59,660 nt of DNA from an uncultured Collinsella sp. Its GTDB lineage: Bacteria > Actinomycetota > Coriobacteriia > Coriobacteriales > Coriobacteriaceae. The position numbers were made by a program, and so were the translations under genes. This document shows positions 38,961 through 46,946 of this stretch, in pieces; position 1 is the stretch's first letter, and each line of letters opens with the position of its first letter. Location: NCBI GenBank assembly GCA_900556875.1, contig USQQ01000010.1, forward strand, positions 1 through 59,660. The letters are read 5' to 3'. The notes under the pieces were generated by a model. The model ran no database searches and had not been told where the DNA came from. It saw nothing but the letters and a program-made list of their open reading frames with translations.

Positions 38961-39114
38961 GTTATGCGGTTTTACCAAACCGCATAACGGCTCGACGCTG
39001 CAAACCCGTACACACGGCAATCTGACGTTCAATTTCAAGGGCGCGACCATAAGGTCTGCGCCCTTTCATTTCACGTCACCTTGCTCGCGTGTACGGGTTT
39101 TCGCTGACTTATGC
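38961..39114 (-). ncRNA. Structured RNA-like element, copy 2
   Basis: Minus-strand relative of 13851-13998. On the minus strand: TAAGTCAGCGAAA (39099-39111), outer stem AAACCCGTACAC (39089-39100) with GTGTACGGGTTT (39002-39013), second stem TGACGT/ACGTCA, an inner hairpin with AAGGGCGC/GCGCCCTT, TTGCAGCGTCGAG (38991-39003) and a 12-bp 3' hairpin (38961-38988). Both long stems differ from copy 1 but still pair. No gene follows it on its own strand, so here it looks like a free-standing RNA or a repeat. Confidence 0.55.
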
Positions 39115-39134
39115 TCAACAAGGGCGGTTGAGCG

Positions 39135-39201
39135 CTCATTGGGGACAGACTTAAATGAGTGCCCACTTCCCGGGTACTCATTTAAGTCTGTCCCCAATGA
39201 G
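39135..39201. repeat. Perfect 26-bp palindrome with GGGGACAG core
   Basis: Arms 39135-39160 and 39176-39201 are perfect inverted repeats. They contain CATTGGGGACAGACTTAAAT and its complement, with a 15-base loop. It lies upstream of the amino-acid importer operon. Confidence 0.85.
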
Positions 39202-39307
39202 TGGGTTAAAGGTTGCGGGTTCTTTACGGGAATGTAGTGTGGGCTGCGGAAATGTGGTTCTTTCCGTACAATAGTTCAACTCGTGTAAACGCAGGGAAGG
39301 GACATTC

Positions 39308-40039
39308 ATGGCAGACATGATCGAGATCAAGCATCTCAACAAGTACTTTGGCGACCTGCATGTGCTCAAAGATATCAACCTCACCGTCAAGCGCGGCGAG
39401 AAGCTCGTAATGATCGGGCCTTCCGGCTCGGGTAAGTCGACGCTCATCCGTTGCGTCGATTATCTGGAGGAGCCCACGTCGGGCGAGGTCATCATCGACG
39501 GTACGCCGCTTACCAAAAAGAACCACCTGGAGATGGCTCGCAAGTATAGTTCCATGGTGTTTCAGCAGTTCAACCTGTATCCCAACATGACGGTGCTCGG
39601 CAACCTGACGCTCGCGCCCATCAAGCTGCAAAAGAAGAGCAAGGAGGAGGCGACCGAGATCGCCATCGCCGCACTCAAGCGCGTCGGCATGGCGCATAAG
39701 GCCGGCGAGTATCCGCAGAATCTCTCGGGTGGCCAGCAGCAGCGCATCGCCATCGCCCGCGCCCTGTGCACCAAGCAGCCCATCATCCTGTTTGACGAGC
39801 CGACTTCGGCGCTCGACCCCGAGATGGTCCAGGAGGTTCTGGACGTTATGATTGAGCTCGCGCAGGAGGACATCACCATGATCTGCGTGACGCACGAGAT
39901 GGGCTTTGCGCGCCAGGTGGCCGACCGCGTCATCTTTATGGAGGACGGCCGCATTCTGGAGGAGGGCACGCCCGAGCACTTCTTCGATAACCCCGAGAAC
40001 CCGCGCTGCCGCGAGTTCCTGTCCAAGATTCTGCACTAG
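39308..40039 (+). CDS. Polar amino-acid ABC transporter ATPase (GlnQ-like)
   Basis: 243 residues, full length. Walker A GPSGSGKST, Q-loop VFQQFNLYPNMTV, signature LSGGQQQRIAIARAL, Walker B IILFDEPTSALD and the H-loop VTHEMGFAR are intact. This is the GlnQ/HisP-type subfamily, energising uptake of glutamine, glutamate or another polar amino acid. It is first in a four-gene operon with a binding protein and two permeases; AAGGGA precedes the ATG. A -10-like TACAAT lies at 39267. Confidence 0.95.
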   Translation: MADMIEIKHLNKYFGDLHVLKDINLTVKRGEKLVMIGPSGSGKSTLIRCVDYLEEPTSGEVIIDGTPLTKKNHLEMARKYSSMVFQQFNLYPNMTVLGNLTLAPIKLQKKSKEEATEIAIAALKRVGMAHKAGEYPQNLSGGQQQRIAIARALCTKQPIILFDEPTSALDPEMVQEVLDVMIELAQEDITMICVTHEMGFARQVADRVIFMEDGRILEEGTPEHFFDNPENPRCREFLSKILH

Positions 40040-40047
40040 GCGCGGTG

Positions 40048-40923
40048 ATGGACATGACGGATATGACGAGGGCGGCCGTGTCGCGCCGTCACTTTTTGCA
40101 GCTGGCGGGCGCCGGCATGCTTGCGCTGACGGGGACCGCGCTTACCGGTTGCGGCAACTCCACCAGCGGCGAGGGCTCCGACAAGGGGTCCAAGCTTGCG
40201 GCCATTAAGTCGCGTGGACATCTGAATGCCGGCGTCAAGAAGGATGTTCCCGGCTATGGCTATTACGACACCGCCAAGGGCCGCTTTGAGGGCATGGAAG
40301 TCGATTTGTGCTACCAGATCGCCGCTGCCGTCTTTGGCGTGAGCTACAAGGAAGCCCGTGCCCAGGAGCTTGTCGAGTTTACCGACGTAACGCCCAAGAC
40401 ACGCGGCCCGCTGATCGATAACGGCCAACTCGACGTGGTCGCAGCGACCTACACCATCACCGACGAGCGCAAGAAGAGCTGGGATTTCTCGACGCCGTAC
40501 CGCACCGACTACGTGGGACTCATGGTCAAGAAGCGTTCGGGCTTTACCTCGATTGAGGACCTGGACGGCAAGGTCATCGGCGTGAGCCAGGGTGCCACCA
40601 CGCAGGGCCTGATCGAGCAGATGATCAAGGACAACGGCTTTAGCTGCAAGCCCGAGTTTAGGGCCTTTAGCGGCTACCCCATCATCAAGAGCTCGCTCGA
40701 CGCCGGCAATATCGACGTCTTTGCCATGGACCGCTCCACGCTGGCCGGTTACATGAACGAGACCGTTGAGCTGTTGCAGCCCGAGGTCAAGTTTGGCGAG
40801 CAGGGCTACGGCGTGGCGACCAAGAAGGGCTGCGACCTTTCGGCCGTGGTCGATCAGGTGATTTGCGATCGTCTGGCCGACGGCTGGCTCGACCAAGAGG
40901 TCAAGACCTGGGGTCTTGTATAG
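40048..40923 (+). CDS. Amino-acid ABC transporter substrate-binding lipoprotein
   Basis: 291 residues. The signal SRRHFLQLAGAGMLALTG has a Tat-like double Arg and ends in lipobox LTGC, so the mature protein is a lipoprotein on the outer face of the membrane. The family 3 binding fold follows with FEGMEVDLCYQIA, TITDERKKSWDFSTPY and a VSQGATTQ loop. It delivers the substrate to the two permeases behind it. The start is ambiguous between 40048 and the in-frame ATG at 40054; the ribosome-binding site is weak. Confidence 0.93.
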   Translation: MDMTDMTRAAVSRRHFLQLAGAGMLALTGTALTGCGNSTSGEGSDKGSKLAAIKSRGHLNAGVKKDVPGYGYYDTAKGRFEGMEVDLCYQIAAAVFGVSYKEARAQELVEFTDVTPKTRGPLIDNGQLDVVAATYTITDERKKSWDFSTPYRTDYVGLMVKKRSGFTSIEDLDGKVIGVSQGATTQGLIEQMIKDNGFSCKPEFRAFSGYPIIKSSLDAGNIDVFAMDRSTLAGYMNETVELLQPEVKFGEQGYGVATKKGCDLSAVVDQVICDRLADGWLDQEVKTWGLV

Positions 40924-40948
40924 GCGCATCGTCCAAGGAAGGAATCAA

Positions 40949-41695
40949 ATGCTCGAAGGATTATTTGACGCCGACCGTTGGTCGACGACATTTCAAAACA
41001 TGGGGCCCTTCTGGGAGGGCTTTGGCGTGACGCTACAGGTGGTCGTTGCCGGTCTGCTGCTGTCGCTGGTGCTGGGCACGCTGCTGGGTGTGTTCTCTAC
41101 CACCCGTTCGCGCGTGCTGCGCGCCATAAGCCGCGTATACGTGGAGTTTTACCAGAACACCCCGTTGCCTGTGCAGGTGCTCTTTATGTACATGGCCGGT
41201 CCGCAGTTTTTGCAGGTCATAACCGGTGCCGACCAGCCGGTGCGCATCGCGCCGTTCGTGCTGGGCTTCTTGGGTGTGGGCCTATATCACGCGGCCTACA
41301 TTTCGGAGGTCATCCGCACTGGTATTGAGGCGGTTCCGCGCGGTCAGATGGAGGCGGCCCAGAGCCAGGGCTTCACCCGTGCGCAGGCGTACTGGTACAT
41401 CGTGCTGCCCCAGACATTCAAGATCATTCTGCCGCCGCTGTGTAACCAGGCGCTCAACCTGGTCAAAAATACGTCGGTGCTGGCGCTTGTGGCCGGCGGC
41501 GACCTTATGTACCGTTCCGACAACTTTGTGAGTCTGTACGGTTACCTGCAGGGGTACATCGTCTGCTGCCTTATGTACTTCATTATCTGCTTTCCGCTCG
41601 CCATGCTGGTGCAGTGGCTCGAGCGCCGCTCCAAGGAGCGTCCGCGCGGTGTGAGCCTGGCCGAGCTGGGGCTCGACAACGTAGAGGAGGCCTAG
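40949..41695 (+). CDS. Amino-acid ABC transporter permease, subunit 1
   Basis: 248 residues with about five membrane helices. The His/Glu/Gln-type permease motifs YVEFYQNTPLPVQ and the EAA loop GQMEAAQSQGFTRAQAYWYI (contacting the ATPase) are present. AAGGAAGG precedes the ATG. It pairs with the next gene, three bases downstream. Confidence 0.94.
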   Translation: MLEGLFDADRWSTTFQNMGPFWEGFGVTLQVVVAGLLLSLVLGTLLGVFSTTRSRVLRAISRVYVEFYQNTPLPVQVLFMYMAGPQFLQVITGADQPVRIAPFVLGFLGVGLYHAAYISEVIRTGIEAVPRGQMEAAQSQGFTRAQAYWYIVLPQTFKIILPPLCNQALNLVKNTSVLALVAGGDLMYRSDNFVSLYGYLQGYIVCCLMYFIICFPLAMLVQWLERRSKERPRGVSLAELGLDNVEEA

Positions 41696-41698
41696 CGC

Positions 41699-42337
41699 AT
41701 GGAAATCTTCAACGCGACCAACCTGCTCTACATTTGGGGCGGCTTTGTTAAGACCATAGAGATCTCGGCGCTGTCGATCTTTTTCTCGCTCATCTTTGGC
41801 ACGGTGCTGGCGCTCGTTAAAAGCTATGCGCCCCGCCCATTCCGTATTCTGGTGAGCGCCTATATCGAGCTGTTCCGCTGCACGCCGAACCTGCTGTGGA
41901 TCCTGTTTATCTACTTTACGGTGCAGGGCTTGGACATCGTGATCTCGACCATCGCCTTTACGCTGTTTACCAGCGCTGTTATGGCCGAGATTGTGCGCGG
42001 CGGTCTTAACTCGATTCCGCGCGGCCAGTTTGAGGCGGCGCAGAGCCAGGGCTTTGGCTTCTTTGCCACCATGCGCTACATCATTCTGCCGCAGACGTTT
42101 AAGACGATCATTCCGGCGCTGTTTAGCCAGTGCACGACCGTCATCAAGGACAGCTCGTATCTTTCGGGCATTAACGTGGCCGAACTCATGTACACGGCAA
42201 ACGTCGTGATGGCCCACGCGGTCGACCTGTCGCAGGTGCTTATGCTCTACGGCCTGGTGTTTGCGATGTACTTTGTGCTCAACTTTGGTATCTCGCTGTT
42301 GGTCCGAGCTTACCAACGCCGCATCGTAGCCGCATAG
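41699..42337 (+). CDS. Amino-acid ABC transporter permease, subunit 2
   Basis: 212 residues with about five membrane helices. YIELFRCTPNLLWILF and the EAA loop GQFEAAQSQGFGFFATMRYI match the partner permease. It forms the heterodimeric channel with the preceding gene. It is last in the operon; a complex palindromic region follows directly. Confidence 0.94.
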   Translation: MEIFNATNLLYIWGGFVKTIEISALSIFFSLIFGTVLALVKSYAPRPFRILVSAYIELFRCTPNLLWILFIYFTVQGLDIVISTIAFTLFTSAVMAEIVRGGLNSIPRGQFEAAQSQGFGFFATMRYIILPQTFKTIIPALFSQCTTVIKDSSYLSGINVAELMYTANVVMAHAVDLSQVLMLYGLVFAMYFVLNFGISLLVRAYQRRIVAA

Positions 42338-42443
42338 CCTGGCTTTCCCTGGCACCCAACCTTGGCCTTCAAACCGTCGCTCGCGTACCAAAGTACGCGT
42401 CGCTCCTCTTTCAGGCCAATCTTGGGCACCAGGAAAACCCAGG
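42338..42443. repeat. Imperfect long palindrome after the importer operon
   Basis: About 31 bases starting CCTGGCTTTCCCTGG (42338) pair imperfectly with about 31 bases ending at 42443. The mismatches are grouped so that CCTGG, TTT, CCTGG, CCCAA and TTGGCCT blocks remain. The tip holds a GCGTAC/GTACGC hairpin. It may terminate the operon, but no T tract follows. Confidence 0.55.
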
Positions 42444-42504
42444 TACGGTATCGTGGGAATAAGAGATAAACAGCCCTTTTCTCATTTGTTAGAAAGGAAT
42501 CGCG

Positions 42505-43128
42505 ATGAGCGATCTGGAGAATAAGAAGAATCCTGTGGTCATTACCATCGCGCGCGACTTTGGCGCCGAGGGCCACGAGATTGGTCGCATGCTTGCCGAC
42601 GAGTTGGGGATTCCGCTGTATGACAACGAGCTGCTGGTGCGTGCGTCGCTGCGCACGGGCGAGTCGCTCGATAAGATGGCCGCCTACGACGAGCGTCTGG
42701 CTGTGGAGAACATGGCGTTCCTGCCCGACCGCTACGATGCGCGTTCGTACTCGGATAAGTTGTTCCAAAAGATGAGCCAGGTGATCTTGGACCTGGGCGA
42801 GACCGAGAGCTGCATTATCGAGGGTCGTCTGTCCGATTATCTGCTGCGCAATAATCCCAACCATATTGCCGTGCTGGTGACCGCCCCCTTTGAGGACCGC
42901 GTCGAGATTGTCCGCAAGAAGCGTGGCCTTAATAAAAAGAAAGGCGCCAAGCTGGTCAAGCAGCAACAGAAGGCACGCGAGGCGTTCTATAAGCGCTATA
43001 GCGCCGGAAAGTGGAAGATGACGAGCGGTAAAGACATCGTCGTCAACCGCGCCAAGCTGGGCCGCGAAGGCTGCAAAGACGTTATCGCCGCTGCCTACCG
43101 CTACAAAGTCGCCCAGCTCGAAGGCTAG
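42505..43128 (+). CDS. Cytidylate kinase-like family protein
   Basis: 207 residues. The N-terminus VVITIARDFGAEGHEIGRMLAD is the modified P-loop (R-x-F-G-A-x-G) of the cytidylate-kinase-like family PF13189, common in gut anaerobes. ESCIIEGRLSDYLL follows. The true substrate is unknown; it is not the canonical Cmk. The C-terminal third is Lys/Gln-rich. It stands alone, with GAAAGGA before the ATG, and ends at the palindrome at 43135. Confidence 0.85.
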   Translation: MSDLENKKNPVVITIARDFGAEGHEIGRMLADELGIPLYDNELLVRASLRTGESLDKMAAYDERLAVENMAFLPDRYDARSYSDKLFQKMSQVILDLGETESCIIEGRLSDYLLRNNPNHIAVLVTAPFEDRVEIVRKKRGLNKKKGAKLVKQQQKAREAFYKRYSAGKWKMTSGKDIVVNRAKLGREGCKDVIAAAYRYKVAQLEG

Positions 43129-43134
43129 CCGACC

Positions 43135-43173
43135 AAACCCCCACAAAGGGGACAGGCACCTTTGTGGGGGTTT
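43135..43173. repeat. REP-like palindrome with GGGGACAGGCACC core
   Basis: AAACCCCCACAAAGG (43135-43149) pairs perfectly with CCTTTGTGGGGGTTT (43159-43173). It follows the kinase-like gene by 6 bases; TTTTGTTTT follows, so it can also act as terminator. Confidence 0.8.
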
Positions 43174-43229
43174 TGTTTTAGGCCGAGGGAAAGGCCTTGG
43201 CGGCAGTGCCTATCCTCGGCTTTTGCAAA

Positions 43230-43447
43230 ATCTCGATCTGTAACACCAAGCCAGCGAAAATGGCTCTAACTGTTACAGATTTAGATGAACCGTTCGGCCG
43301 TCAGCCCAACGTCTTGATCTGTAACACCAGGCGGCATATTTGGTCTCTAACTGTTACAGATTGAGATGCGGCGTGGGCGGCCGGCACAATATCTCGATCT
43401 GTAACAACTGCAGGGCTCAACGGACTCCAGCTGTTACAGATTGAGAC
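43230..43447. repeat. Array of three 57-bp hairpins (six alternating inverted 16-mers)
   Basis: Units at 43230-43286, 43311-43367 and 43391-43447 are each exactly 57 bp: a 16-base arm (ATCTCGATCTGTAACA in units 1 and 3, GTCTTGATCTGTAACA in unit 2), a 25-base loop, and the complementary arm (TGTTACAGATTGAGAT and variants). The spacers between units are 24 and 23 bases. The six arms start at 43230, 43271, 43311, 43352, 43391 and 43432. Loops 1 and 2 both begin CCA and end CTCTAAC. The array lies between convergent genes. Confidence 0.9.
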
Positions 43448-43464
43448 AAAACGACCGGGCAAGT

Positions 43465-43508
43465 CCCCAACCACCACAAAGGTGCCTGCCCCATCGTGGT
43501 GGTTGGGG
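43465..43508. repeat. REP-like palindrome, GTGGTGG family
   Basis: CCCCAACCACCAC (43465-43477) pairs perfectly with GTGGTGGTTGGGG (43496-43508) around AAAGGTGCCTGCCCC. It is related to 3854-3892. Confidence 0.8.
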
Positions 43509-43520
43509 CGGCCGGCATAG

Positions 43521-43559
43521 AAAAAAGTCCCCGCCGGGCGTGTGCTCGACGGGGACTTT
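43521..43559 (-). terminator. Terminator of nfnA-nfnB
   Basis: AAAGTCCCCG (43524-43533) pairs with CGGGGACTTT (43550-43559). On the minus strand it ends in a run of T's, 29 bases after the nfnB stop. Confidence 0.9.
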
Positions 43560-43587
43560 GCCGTTTGATGGCTAGTGCTGCAGGTGA

Positions 43588-44997
43588 TTACTCGCCCAGC
43601 AGGCTCTTGGTGATCGAAGCGGCGGCCTTCTTGCCGGCGCCCATCGCCAGAATGACCGTAGCGGCACCGGTGACGATGTCGCCGCCGGCCCAGATGCGGG
43701 GATCGGTGGTCTGGCCGGTCTCCTCGTCGGCGACGATGTAGCCCCACTTGTTGAGCTCCATCTTGCCGCCGATCTTGGCAGCGAAGGGGTTGGCGTTGGT
43801 GCCGATAGCCGAGATCGCGACGTCGCAGGGGATCTCCTCGATGGCGCCCTCGATGGGCACCGGGCGACGGCGGCCGGACTCGTCGGGCTCGCCGAGCTCC
43901 ATCTTCTGGACCTTGACGGCGCACACGGAGCCGTCCTCGCCAGCGACAAACTCGAGCGGGGAGACGAGCGGCAGAACCTCGACGCCCTCGGCCTTAGCAT
44001 GGTGCAGCTCGGCGCGACGGCAGGGCATCTCGTCCTCGGTACGACGGTAGGCGATGATGGCGTGCTCGGCGCCCAGGCGCTTGGCGGTACGGACGGCGTC
44101 CATGGCCACGTTGCCGCCGCCAAAGACAACGACGTTCTTGCCGTGCTTGGTGGGGGTGTCGTACTCGGGGAACTTGTTGGCCTTCATCAGGTTCACGCGG
44201 GTGAGGTACTCGTTCGCGAAGAAGACGTTGGGCAGGTTCTCGCCGGGGACGTTGAGGAACTTGGGCAGGCCAGCGCCGGTCGCCACGTAGATGGCGTCGA
44301 AGCCCTGCTCGAACAGCTCCTCGGCCGTGGCCATGTTGCCCACGACGGAGTTGTACTCAAACTTGACGCCCATGTCCTCCAGGCCGTCAATCTCGCGCTT
44401 GACGACTGCCTTGGGCAGACGGAACTCGGGGATGCCGTAGACCAGCACGCCGCCGCCGGTGAAGAAGGCCTCAAAGACGGTGACGTCAAAGCCGTTACGG
44501 GCGAGCTCGCCGGCGCAGGTGATGCCGGACGGGCCGGAGCCGACGACAGCGACCTTCTTGCCGTTCTTGGGGGCCATCTTGGGCGTGGAGGCGAGCTCGG
44601 GGCGGTCACCCAGGAAGCGCTCGAGCTGGCCGATGGCCACGGGCTCGGACTTCTTGCCACGGATGCAATTGCCCTCGCACTGGTTCTCCTGCGGGCAGAC
44701 GCGGCCGCAGATGGCGGGAAGCATGGAGTCCTCGCGAATGGTATCGAGAGCGCCGCCGAAGTCCTTCGCGCGGATCTGCTCGATAAAGCGGGGAATGTTG
44801 ATGTTGACGGGGCAGCCCTCAACGCAGAACGGCTTCTTGCAGTTGAGGCAGCGCTCGGCCTCGGCCAGCGCCATCTCCTCGGTGAAGCCCTTGTCGACGG
44901 GGCGGAAGTCGCAGGCGCGCTCGGCAGCCGGCTCCTCGTTATCGGGGGTGCGGGGCGACTTCATATCGGCAACGAAACGACCGTTAACTAGTGGCAT
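43588..44997 (-). CDS. NfnB-type NADP+ oxidoreductase / glutamate synthase small-chain family
   Basis: 469 residues. An N-terminal ferredoxin-like region has CLNCKKPFCVEGCP and CGRVCPQENQCEGNC, binding iron-sulfur clusters. A first Rossmann site VAVVGSGPSGITCA binds FAD and a second, VVVFGGGNVAMDA, binds NADP(H). The architecture fits both GltD and NfnB. The adjacent FAD/2Fe-2S subunit, with a 10-base overlap, and absence of a glutamate synthase large subunit favour NfnB, the large subunit of NADH-dependent ferredoxin:NADP+ oxidoreductase. Confidence 0.9.
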   Translation of the reverse strand: MPLVNGRFVADMKSPRTPDNEEPAAERACDFRPVDKGFTEEMALAEAERCLNCKKPFCVEGCPVNINIPRFIEQIRAKDFGGALDTIREDSMLPAICGRVCPQENQCEGNCIRGKKSEPVAIGQLERFLGDRPELASTPKMAPKNGKKVAVVGSGPSGITCAGELARNGFDVTVFEAFFTGGGVLVYGIPEFRLPKAVVKREIDGLEDMGVKFEYNSVVGNMATAEELFEQGFDAIYVATGAGLPKFLNVPGENLPNVFFANEYLTRVNLMKANKFPEYDTPTKHGKNVVVFGGGNVAMDAVRTAKRLGAEHAIIAYRRTEDEMPCRRAELHHAKAEGVEVLPLVSPLEFVAGEDGSVCAVKVQKMELGEPDESGRRRPVPIEGAIEEIPCDVAISAIGTNANPFAAKIGGKMELNKWGYIVADEETGQTTDPRIWAGGDIVTGAATVILAMGAGKKAAASITKSLLGE

Positions 44998-45827
44998 GCG
45001 CAGCTCTTTTCCTCATAGGCCTTGAGGGACTCGCCCTCTTCGGAACGGTAAGCGGCCTGGCGGGCACGAAGGTCATCCCAGTCGACCAGGGTGGCATCGA
45101 AGTCGGGGCCGTCGACGCAAGCGAACTTGGTCGCGCCGCCCACCTCGACGCGGCAGCAGCCGCACATGCCGGTGCCGTCAACCATGATGGGGTTGAGGGA
45201 CGCGGTGATGGGGGTGTCGTACTTCTGGGCGGTGAGGGTCGAGAACTTCATCATCGGAACGGGGCCGACGCAGAAGACCTGGCTCACGGCCTTGTCCTGC
45301 AGCAGGCGCTCCAGCGGAGCGGTGACAACGCCCTGCTCGCCGTAGGAGCCGTCGTCAGTGGTGATGTGGATGTGGTCCTCGTCGAGGAGCTCGCGGAACT
45401 GGTCCTCCATGAGCAGGAGGTCCTTGGTGCGGGCGCCCATGATGGCGTGCACCTCGTGGCCGGTCTCGACCAGGTGCTTGGCGACCGGGAAGGCAATTGC
45501 CAGGCCGACGCCGCCGCCAATGACGGCGCAGGGGCCCTCGGCCATCTCGGTGGGAACGCCCAGCGGGCCCACGACGTCGCGCAGTGACTCGCCGGCCTCG
45601 TAGGTGGACAGCATCTCGGTGGTCTTGCCGATCACCATGAAGATGAACTCGACCCAGCCCTCGTCACCGTTCCAGCCGGCCAGGGTAAACGGGACGCGCT
45701 CGCCCGTCTCGTTGGCGCGAACCATGAGGAACTGTCCAGCGTGCGCATGCTTGGCGATTGCGGGCGCCTCGATGCGGAACTTGAACACCTTCTCCGAGAA
45801 CTGCGTCTTCTCCAGGATCTTATACAT
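44988..45827 (-). CDS. NfnA-type FAD/2Fe-2S subunit (PyrK/SudB-like)
   Basis: 279 residues. The ferredoxin-reductase fold has FAD-binding RVPFTLAGWN and NAD-binding VIGGGVGLAIAFPVA. A C-terminal 2Fe-2S motif is visible as GMCGCCRVEV with a further Cys in KFACVDGPDFDA. It is the small subunit partner of the gene it overlaps by 10 bases. The pair would bifurcate electrons between NADH, ferredoxin and NADP+ in an anaerobe. The C-terminus contains CACH, of unknown meaning. Confidence 0.9.
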   Translation of the reverse strand: MYKILEKTQFSEKVFKFRIEAPAIAKHAHAGQFLMVRANETGERVPFTLAGWNGDEGWVEFIFMVIGKTTEMLSTYEAGESLRDVVGPLGVPTEMAEGPCAVIGGGVGLAIAFPVAKHLVETGHEVHAIMGARTKDLLLMEDQFRELLDEDHIHITTDDGSYGEQGVVTAPLERLLQDKAVSQVFCVGPVPMMKFSTLTAQKYDTPITASLNPIMVDGTGMCGCCRVEVGGATKFACVDGPDFDATLVDWDDLRARQAAYRSEEGESLKAYEEKSCACH

Positions 45828-45932
45828 AGAACCCCTCTCTTGTTAGGGCCGCCGAACCGTGCCTCCACGGAAATGGACGGTAGCCCGAATAAAACCGTAC
45901 GCGCACAGGCGTTGTGCAGACATACGGTACAA

Positions 45933-45938
45933 ATTATA
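45933..45938 (-). promoter_or_regulatory. -10 element upstream of nfnA
   Basis: On the minus strand TATAAT lies about 105 bases before the nfnA start. No convincing -35 element is seen at 16-18 bases. Confidence 0.4.
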
Positions 45939-45999
45939 CCCTCATGGACATGCTGTTTACGTGTGTCTTCGGCGGTTGGGAAAAGGGTTTATCCACTTC

Positions 46000-46038
46000 G
46001 ACCTACCAAATAGGGATAGGTTTATTTTGGTCGGTTTT
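46000..46038. repeat. REP-like palindrome, ACCTRCC family, degenerate copy
   Basis: GACCTACCAAA pairs with TTTTGGTCGG around AGGGATAGGT. Read on the minus strand it closely matches 46165-46203, so the two copies face each other around the pth terminator. Confidence 0.65.
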
Positions 46039-46053
46039 ATCAGGCAAAACGGC

Positions 46054-46095
46054 AAAGGGGGCCGGCCTGGGGTTGTGATGAGGCCGGCCCCCTTT
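46054..46095 (-). terminator. Hairpin downstream of pth
   Basis: A perfect 15-bp stem AAAGGGGGCCGGCCT (46054-46068) with AGGCCGGCCCCCTTT (46081-46095). On the minus strand it ends in TTT, about 107 bases after the pth stop. Confidence 0.65.
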
Positions 46096-46164
46096 GGGGT
46101 GTTATGCGTGTATGGCGGCGCGGGGTTTATTGCGATGCGGCCACCGGGGCGTTTCTGTAGATAG

Positions 46165-46203
46165 AACCTGCCAAAATAAACCTGTCCCTAAACGGTAGGT
46201 TTT
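46165..46203. repeat. REP-like palindrome overlapping the pth stop codon
   Basis: AACCTGCC pairs with GGTAGGTT around AAAATAAACCTGTCCC. The right end runs into the TAA of pth (46202-46204). Same family as 34533-34573. Confidence 0.75.
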
Positions 46204-46831
46204 AGTGCTTGCCGTTGGCGGAGGCGGCGCCGTTGACGTGGTCGCGGGCATAGATCACGCCGTGCACGATGGCGAGACCCGCGGCGTCGGCGGCGCGGGC
46301 GCAGGTGTCCTGGAAGTCATCGGCCTCGCGGGCGCGCAGCTGTTTGAGCACATAGTCTGCCACGGCCATCTTGCCGGGAGGGTTGCCGATGCCGGTGCGG
46401 ATACGGCTAAAGTCGCGGCTGCCCATCTTGTCGATGATGGAGCGCAGGCCGTTGTGCCCGGCGTGGCCACCGCCCACCTTGACGCGCACGTCACCGGCGG
46501 GGATGTCGAGCTCGTCGTGAATCACGAGTAGCTCCTCGGCCTTGATCTTGTACTCGCGGCAGAGCTTGGAGATGGGGCCACCCGAGGTATTCATATACGA
46601 CTGCGGCTTGACTAGCACGATCTGGCGCTTGCCACCCTCTTCCTCGGGATCGTTGATGTTGATGAGTGCGACCTCGGCGCCGGCCTGGTTTTTCCAGTAC
46701 GTGACACCGGCCTGACGGGCCAGCTCATCGATCGCCTTAAAGCCGGCGTTGTGGCGGGTCTCGGCATATTCCTCACCCGGGTTGCCGAGTCCGGCAACCA
46801 TGCGAATCTTAAGCGGCTGTGCAGCTGCCAT
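46202..46831 (-). CDS. pth: Peptidyl-tRNA hydrolase
   Basis: 209 residues. MVAGLGNPGEEYAETRHNAGF holds the catalytic His and Asn; KPQSYMNTSG, VIHDELDIPAG with the catalytic Asp, and GGHAGHNGLRSI follow. It recycles peptidyl-tRNA released from stalled ribosomes. The ATG at 46831 is preferred: GAAAGG is six bases away, whereas an ATG at 46837 touches it. A Gln/Ala start and His/Asn tail are unremarkable. Confidence 0.96.
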   Translation of the reverse strand: MAAAQPLKIRMVAGLGNPGEEYAETRHNAGFKAIDELARQAGVTYWKNQAGAEVALININDPEEEGGKRQIVLVKPQSYMNTSGGPISKLCREYKIKAEELLVIHDELDIPAGDVRVKVGGGHAGHNGLRSIIDKMGSRDFSRIRTGIGNPPGKMAVADYVLKQLRAREADDFQDTCARAADAAGLAIVHGVIYARDHVNGAASANGKH

Positions 46832-46946
46832 GTTCATCCTTTCGTTGATTTGTCGCCTGCTATGGTGAGCGACCCTGTTGCCGCTGTCAAATGGAGGGTA
46901 ATTGAGGGCGTTTGGGGGCGTTTGGACGGACGTCGAAATCCGAGGT

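Noticed and set aside
43230..43447. CRISPR array
   Set aside because: Repeats are only 16 bases, alternate in orientation, number six, and no cas gene is in the window. Loops are partly conserved rather than unique spacers.
43230..43447. Integron attC sites, since each unit is 57 bp
   Set aside because: The ends do not carry the GTTRRRY / RYYYAAC core sites, and no integrase or gene cassettes are present.
45859..46164. Small gene between nfnA and pth
   Set aside because: The frame runs through a promoter-like region, two REP-like palindromes and a terminator hairpin; no ribosome-binding site.
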